Source: Ewingella allii
GTDB lineage: Bacteria > Pseudomonadota > Gammaproteobacteria > Enterobacterales > Enterobacteriaceae
Length of the DNA: 64,000 bases
Direction: 5' to 3'
Assembly: GCF_044430645.1 (NCBI RefSeq)
Contig: NZ_JAWUDN010000005.1
Span: forward strand, 248,001 to 312,000
In this document: positions 61,504 through 64,000 of the stretch, piece after piece
How positions within the stretch are numbered: the first letter of the stretch is position 1
How the letters are laid out: the number at the start of each line of letters is the position of its first letter
Notes under the pieces: generated by a model
Told to the model about the DNA's origin: nothing
Database searches by the model: none
Seen by the model: the letters and a program-made list of their open reading frames with translations, nothing else
Program-made: the position numbers and the translations under genes

Positions 61504-62409
61504 TTACCAAGGGTACTGCTGACACTTCAGCCGCAATAACTCTAAGAATCGCCGCGCCGCAAAGGTTAGCGGCGATTTTTGCGAATAGAATACGCAGTAT
61601 TCCGCCTCCGGCAGAGTATCAATGTCCAGCAAGCAGAGTTTGTCCTCCAGATGAAAAGGGGCGTACATCGCGCGCGCCACAATGGTCAGATAATCCGACT
61701 GCAACACCATATTCAGCCCGCAAACCACGGAATCCGTGCGCAATGGTGCCGGGCCAGCCTGATAAAACGCCGCCATGGTCAACTGTAGCTGTCGGTAATA
61801 GCCCATATCCGTTTCAGGAAAGACCCAGCGCGCGCCCTGTAGCTCATCTAAGGTTTTCGCCTGTGCCAGAGGGTGCCCGCGCCGCGCCAGCACGCCAAAG
61901 GGGGCGCGAAACAGCGGCTCACGAATCAAATCCTCCAGCGGCAATCCCGGCCCGGCGCTGCCGACGGCAAAGTCGAGACGCCCCTCGCGCAGGGCGGGAA
62001 GCAACATGGAAAGCTGCCCCTCTTTCACCAGCAGCTTGGTCTGTGGGAACTGCTCGGTAAAGCTGTCGGCCAGAGGCGGAAAGACCGTTAGGGCCAGCAG
62101 CGACGAGCAGCCCATGGCTACCGAACCTTGCGAAAAGTGATTCATCTGCTGAATCTCGGCGGCGGCCCGCTCCAGCTCCTCCAGAATAAACTGCATGCGC
62201 TGGGCAAAGGCGCGCCCCGTTTCCGTCAGCATCATCCCCTGATTGCCGCGCACGATAAGCTGGGTGTCCAGCACCTGCTCCAGCTCGCGCAATGAGCGGC
62301 TTACCGCCGGTTGGGATTGATTCATCGCCCGCGCCGCGCCGCGAATACTGCCGCTACGGATCACCTGCTGGAAGGTTCTCAACTGCTGTAATTTTGGAAG
62401 ATATTTCAT
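61504..62409 (-). CDS. LysR-family transcriptional regulator
   Basis: 301-aa regulator. The N-terminal helix-turn-helix (FQQVIRSGSIRGAARAMNQS then QPAVSRSLRELE) is followed by a periplasmic-binding-like effector domain. It resembles AbgR-type regulators of amidohydrolase loci. Start at 62409 (MKYLPKLQQLRTF) has AGGGGA upstream; a frame extension of 10 codons is ignored. Divergent from the MFS transporter gene, which with the M20 hydrolase gene is its likely target. Confidence 0.92.
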   Translation of the reverse strand: MKYLPKLQQLRTFQQVIRSGSIRGAARAMNQSQPAVSRSLRELEQVLDTQLIVRGNQGMMLTETGRAFAQRMQFILEELERAAAEIQQMNHFSQGSVAMGCSSLLALTVFPPLADSFTEQFPQTKLLVKEGQLSMLLPALREGRLDFAVGSAGPGLPLEDLIREPLFRAPFGVLARRGHPLAQAKTLDELQGARWVFPETDMGYYRQLQLTMAAFYQAGPAPLRTDSVVCGLNMVLQSDYLTIVARAMYAPFHLEDKLCLLDIDTLPEAEYCVFYSQKSPLTFAARRFLELLRLKCQQYPW

Positions 62410-62601
62410 CCCTGGTCCCCTATGCCAAAAAAGCATCACACTGCTGAAAATTGCATCTTATGGCGCAAGAATAAAGCTGATAGGTTCAGAGCGAAGCGTC
62501 TAACTAGTTGTTATTTATTCATAAAGTGACGCAGGTCGCATTTCTGAGCTTTCACGTCTCGTGATAAGTGCCTCATGGGTATAACAAAAAGGATATCAGC
62601 T

Positions 62602-63798
62602 GTGAAAAATCGTTCTTTAATGATTTTCTTGCTGTTTATAGGTTATGTGTTGGTTTATATCGACAAAACCGTCATTGGTTTTGCGCTATTGCCAATCGAA
62701 AAGGAATTCAATCTTCAGCCCGAACAACTGGGGTATATCACCGGTATCTTCTTTCTGGCTTATTCTCTGTTCCAAATCCCCGCGGGCTGGCTCAACGACC
62801 GTATCGGCTTTAAAAAGGTACTGATCCTCTCCCTGTTTATGCTCGGCGGCTTCGCGCTGTGCTTTGGCCTGCTCGGGTTTGGCCTCGGGCTGCTGATTTG
62901 CTTTCGCTTTCTGGCGGGCGTGGGTCATTCGGGTTACCCAACGTCATGTGCCAAAGCCGTGGTGGCGAATTTCGCCCTCGAGCAGCGCACCTTTGCGCAA
63001 TCCATCCTGCTCTCCTCCGCCGGGCTGGCGATGACCGCCGGGCCGCTGATCGCGGTCTATAGTCTGGACTCACTGGGCTGGCGCGGCTCTTTTTCCGTAT
63101 TAGGCCTGCTGGCGTTTGCGGTGGCGATCTGCATCGTGATTTTTGTGCCGAAGGCCGAACAGGCGGTCAGCTCGGCGCGAAATAAGGCGCAGGGCAGTTA
63201 TCGCGCCTTGCTCAAAAATCCCATCGTCGTGCTGCTGTTTATCTCCATCTTCTGCATCAACATTCCCTCTTACGGCCTGATGGCGTGGCTGCCGAAATAT
63301 CTGGTGCAGCATCGCGGCATGTCGCTGGAAACCTCCGGCTTAGTGGTCGCCACCGGCGGGCTGGGCATCTGGATCTCCTCGCTGGCCACCGGCTGGCTGG
63401 TGGGGCGTTATATGCAGGGCAAAGAGCCGAAGGTGGTGTTTAGCTGCTCCATGCTCAGCGCGCTGTGCATCTGGCTGGTATACACCACCTCGTCGGCGAT
63501 GACCGCCGGGCTGTTTTTATTCCTCGGCTACATTTTCCTGATGGCATCGTTCGTCACCGTGTTTACCCTGCCGATGAAACGCCTGCCGACGGATGTCATG
63601 GGCGCCGCCATGGGCATCATCAATACCGGCGGCACGCTGGGCGGCTTCGTCGCCCCGATAGTCATGGGATATCTGATAACCGTGACCCAAAGTTACCTTT
63701 CACCCTTTATTTTTCTCTCCGTGGCGATGGTCGTTGCGGGCGTGGTGATCCTGCCGCTAGCCAAGGCCACGCGCCCGTTGGTTAGCGATGCGGCTTAA
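62602..63798 (+). CDS. MFS transporter (anion:cation symporter type)
   Basis: About 398-aa twelve-helix permease of the major facilitator superfamily, similar in pattern to the ACS subfamily (organic anions such as glucarate, tartrate, 4-hydroxyphenylacetate). The A-loop motif GWLNDRIGFKKVL and YIDKTVIGFALLPIEKEF near helix 1 are visible. The start is ambiguous: GTG at 62602 has AAAGGAT well spaced upstream, whereas ATG at 62575 adds 9 residues with a poor ribosome site. Followed by the M20 hydrolase gene after 21 bases, so it probably carries that enzyme's N-acyl substrate. Confidence 0.9.
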   Translation: MKNRSLMIFLLFIGYVLVYIDKTVIGFALLPIEKEFNLQPEQLGYITGIFFLAYSLFQIPAGWLNDRIGFKKVLILSLFMLGGFALCFGLLGFGLGLLICFRFLAGVGHSGYPTSCAKAVVANFALEQRTFAQSILLSSAGLAMTAGPLIAVYSLDSLGWRGSFSVLGLLAFAVAICIVIFVPKAEQAVSSARNKAQGSYRALLKNPIVVLLFISIFCINIPSYGLMAWLPKYLVQHRGMSLETSGLVVATGGLGIWISSLATGWLVGRYMQGKEPKVVFSCSMLSALCIWLVYTTSSAMTAGLFLFLGYIFLMASFVTVFTLPMKRLPTDVMGAAMGIINTGGTLGGFVAPIVMGYLITVTQSYLSPFIFLSVAMVVAGVVILPLAKATRPLVSDAA

Positions 63799-63819
63799 CG
63801 ACAACATTTAAGGAAAGAG

Positions 63820-64000
63820 ATGATGACGATCCATTTTGAAAGCCTGCTGGAAGAAGTAAAACCGAAAGTTATCGCCTGGCGTCGGCATATCCATGCCCAC
63901 CCTGAGCTGTCGTTTCAGGAGCAGGCCACGGCGGATTACATCGCCAAAGAGCTGGCGACCTTCGGGCATCTCGAGCTGAGAAGGCTGACGCCAAACAGCG
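63820..64000 (+). CDS. M20-family amidohydrolase/aminoacylase, N-terminal part
   Basis: The first 60 codons only; the gene runs past the window end. WRRHIHAHPELSFQEQATADY is the typical N-terminal motif of M20D metal-dependent amidohydrolases (hippurate hydrolase, AbgB, IAA-amino acid hydrolase). AGGAAAGAG precedes two adjacent ATG codons (63820 and 63823). With the upstream MFS and LysR genes it forms a likely N-acyl-amino acid uptake and hydrolysis unit; the true substrate cannot be told. Confidence 0.9.
   Translation, partial: MMTIHFESLLEEVKPKVIAWRRHIHAHPELSFQEQATADYIAKELATFGHLELRRLTPNS

Overview
The window is chromosomal DNA from a member of the Enterobacterales. Most of it follows the Escherichia coli gene order of the malPQ-to-crp region: malPQ, nfuA-gntX-bioH, feoABC, tex-greB-ompR-envZ-pckA, hslOR-yrfG-igaA-nudE-mrcA, the hof (pilus-like) genes, aroKB-damX-dam-rpe-gph-trpS, cysG-nirDB, ppiA-yhfG-fic-pabA-argD-yhfK-crp-yhfA. 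The proteins are close to, but clearly different from, the E. coli ones, and several genes are gained or lost. A Yersiniaceae-type genus (Serratia/Rahnella/Ewingella/Rouxiella group) is my inference; no 16S rRNA or other decisive marker lies in the window.

Layout. 1-7.5 kb: the tail of an AraD-family epimerase, maltodextrin breakdown (malP, malQ), Fe-S carrier NfuA, GntX, BioH and a small periplasmic YdgH/BhsA-type protein. 7.7-11.2 kb: an orphan MdcG-type transferase meets the feoABC ferrous iron operon tail to tail. 11.5-31 kb: transcription factors Tex and GreB, the OmpR/EnvZ osmosensor, PEP carboxykinase, redox and heat chaperones, IgaA, NudE, PBP1A and a hof cluster in which hofO and hofP are fused. 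31.4-42 kb: shikimate genes, damX-dam-rpe-gph-trpS, siroheme synthase and nitrite reductase (nirC absent). The nirB promoter keeps FNR and NarL/NarP sites at the E. coli spacing. 42.3-46.3 kb: cytosine deaminase, then a small beta-glucoside island (LacI-type regulator, GH4 phospho-beta-glucosidase, orphan PTS EIIB) with a perfect 18-bp operator. 46.5-64 kb: ppiA, yjgR, the yhfG-fic pair, an AT-rich microcin-type secretion island, pabA, argD, yhfK, crp, yhfA, and a LysR / MFS / M20-peptidase cluster cut by the window end.

Two things stand out. First, a compact peptide-export system at 50.1-55.1 kb sits between fic and pabA, which are neighbours in E. coli. It has three tandem near-identical precursor genes, a fourth divergent one, a probable decayed fifth, a CvaA-type adaptor and a CvaB-type C39 peptidase/ABC exporter. 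The precursors carry a double-glycine-type leader followed by an exact glycine zipper (GxxxGxxxGxxxG). The set-up resembles class II microcins and the Caulobacter Cdz glycine-zipper toxins, yet no immunity gene of 60 codons or more is visible.

Second, a roughly 600-bp non-coding, palindrome-rich element occurs twice (16.9-17.5 kb and 57.3-57.9 kb), each time between the 3' ends of two convergent genes. Its terminal hairpins differ in sequence between the copies but keep perfect pairing, which points to selection on, or copying of, a folded structure.
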